Source: Ecdyonurus torrentis
Lineage: Eukaryota > Arthropoda > Insecta > Ephemeroptera > Heptageniidae
DNA: 64,000 bases
NCBI GenBank assembly: GCA_949318235.1
Contig: OX439132.1
Coordinates: forward strand, 42,971,331-43,035,330
Direction: 5' to 3'
Below the pieces are notes generated by a model. That model was not told where the DNA came from and did not search any database. It worked only from the letters and a program-made list of their open reading frames with translations. This document shows, piece after piece, positions 63,773 to 64,000 of the stretch. The stretch's first letter is position 1; each line of letters begins with the position of its first letter. Made by a program: the position numbers and the translations under genes.

Positions 63773-64000
63773 AAGGCGTAGAACACCTTGAACAAAAAAG
63801 TTGTGTATTATCCTAAAAAACCTGAAAATCAACGTTGATTTGGCCGGAGTCATTGATTTCTAATTTATTTTCCATTCACAAAATGCCACTGGCAGTCACT
63901 GACGTCACAGCTCGCCCGGTTTACTTGCGCGTGGACTAGTGACGCCAGTGACCGCCAGTGGCATTTTGTGAATGAAAAATAAATTAGAAATCAATGACTC
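63773..64000. mobile_element. Foldback MITE, family 1, second copy, cut by window end
   Basis: Starts with AAGGCGTAGAACACCTTGAA and continues with CATTGATTTCTAATTTATTT and a TTCACAAAAT segment, as in the copy at 61,740. The core differs: CCACTGGCAGTCACTGACG followed by TCACAGCTCGCCC, and a second arm in which the octamer has become TGACGCCA. The right end, about 80-90 bp, lies beyond the window. The left flank reads TTG rather than TA, so the target-site duplication is mutated or placed differently. Confidence 0.82.

Overview
This window is eukaryotic and non-bacterial. It is very AT-rich and is dominated by a satellite array. The rest holds GT-AG spliced exons, (TA)n and poly-A/T tracts, and foldback MITE-type elements. 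I see no prokaryotic gene, CRISPR array, rRNA or tRNA. An invertebrate animal, probably an arthropod, fits best: there is one spliced gene with an animal-type start context, perfect TATCGATA (DRE-like) sites, and TA-flanked palindromic MITEs. I cannot name the species.

Region 1 (1 to about 46,705) is a single uninterrupted head-to-tail satellite with a monomer of about 147-151 bp, roughly 310 copies, all in one orientation. The left edge lies outside the window; the right edge is at about 46,705. The array is not homogeneous. Linked variants define at least three monomer classes, and their order is copied in large blocks. The clearest block is an 8,995-bp tandem duplication (about 25,965-34,959 and 34,960-43,954). 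Further block copies occur at offsets of about 0.74, 3.1, 3.5, 4.6/4.7, 5.3, 5.6, 7.985, 8.26 and 12.4/12.56 kb.

Region 2 (about 46.7-56 kb) holds four copies of an exon-like cassette arranged head to head. Two are on the minus strand (47,742-48,044 and 50,283-50,423) and two on the plus strand (53,249-53,480 and 55,479-55,714). Each is bounded by a plausible splice acceptor and donor, and each carries a shared 3' block. Both minus copies have a matching upstream exon-1-like segment ending in ATG|GTAAGT. The area between the divergent pairs has pyrimidine-rich repeats, DRE-like sites and CCAAT boxes. I do not recognise this family. Three of the four copies are not open across the cassette, so it may be a non-coding RNA or a decaying gene family.

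Region 3 (about 56-59 kb) is AT-rich intergenic DNA. It contains a 22-bp minisatellite that repeats TGACCT at exactly two helical turns, a (TA)n tract of about 98 bp, and a CCAAT/E2F-like module.

Region 4 (59-64 kb) carries the one gene I can support: a minus-strand, two-coding-exon gene (59,922-60,896) for a 194-residue protein with one membrane segment. It is surrounded by MITEs: two copies of an AT-rich family, and three long foldback elements (one 59,471-59,874, and two related ones at 61,740-62,041 and from 63,773). All three foldbacks carry the palindrome TGACGTCA in their arms.
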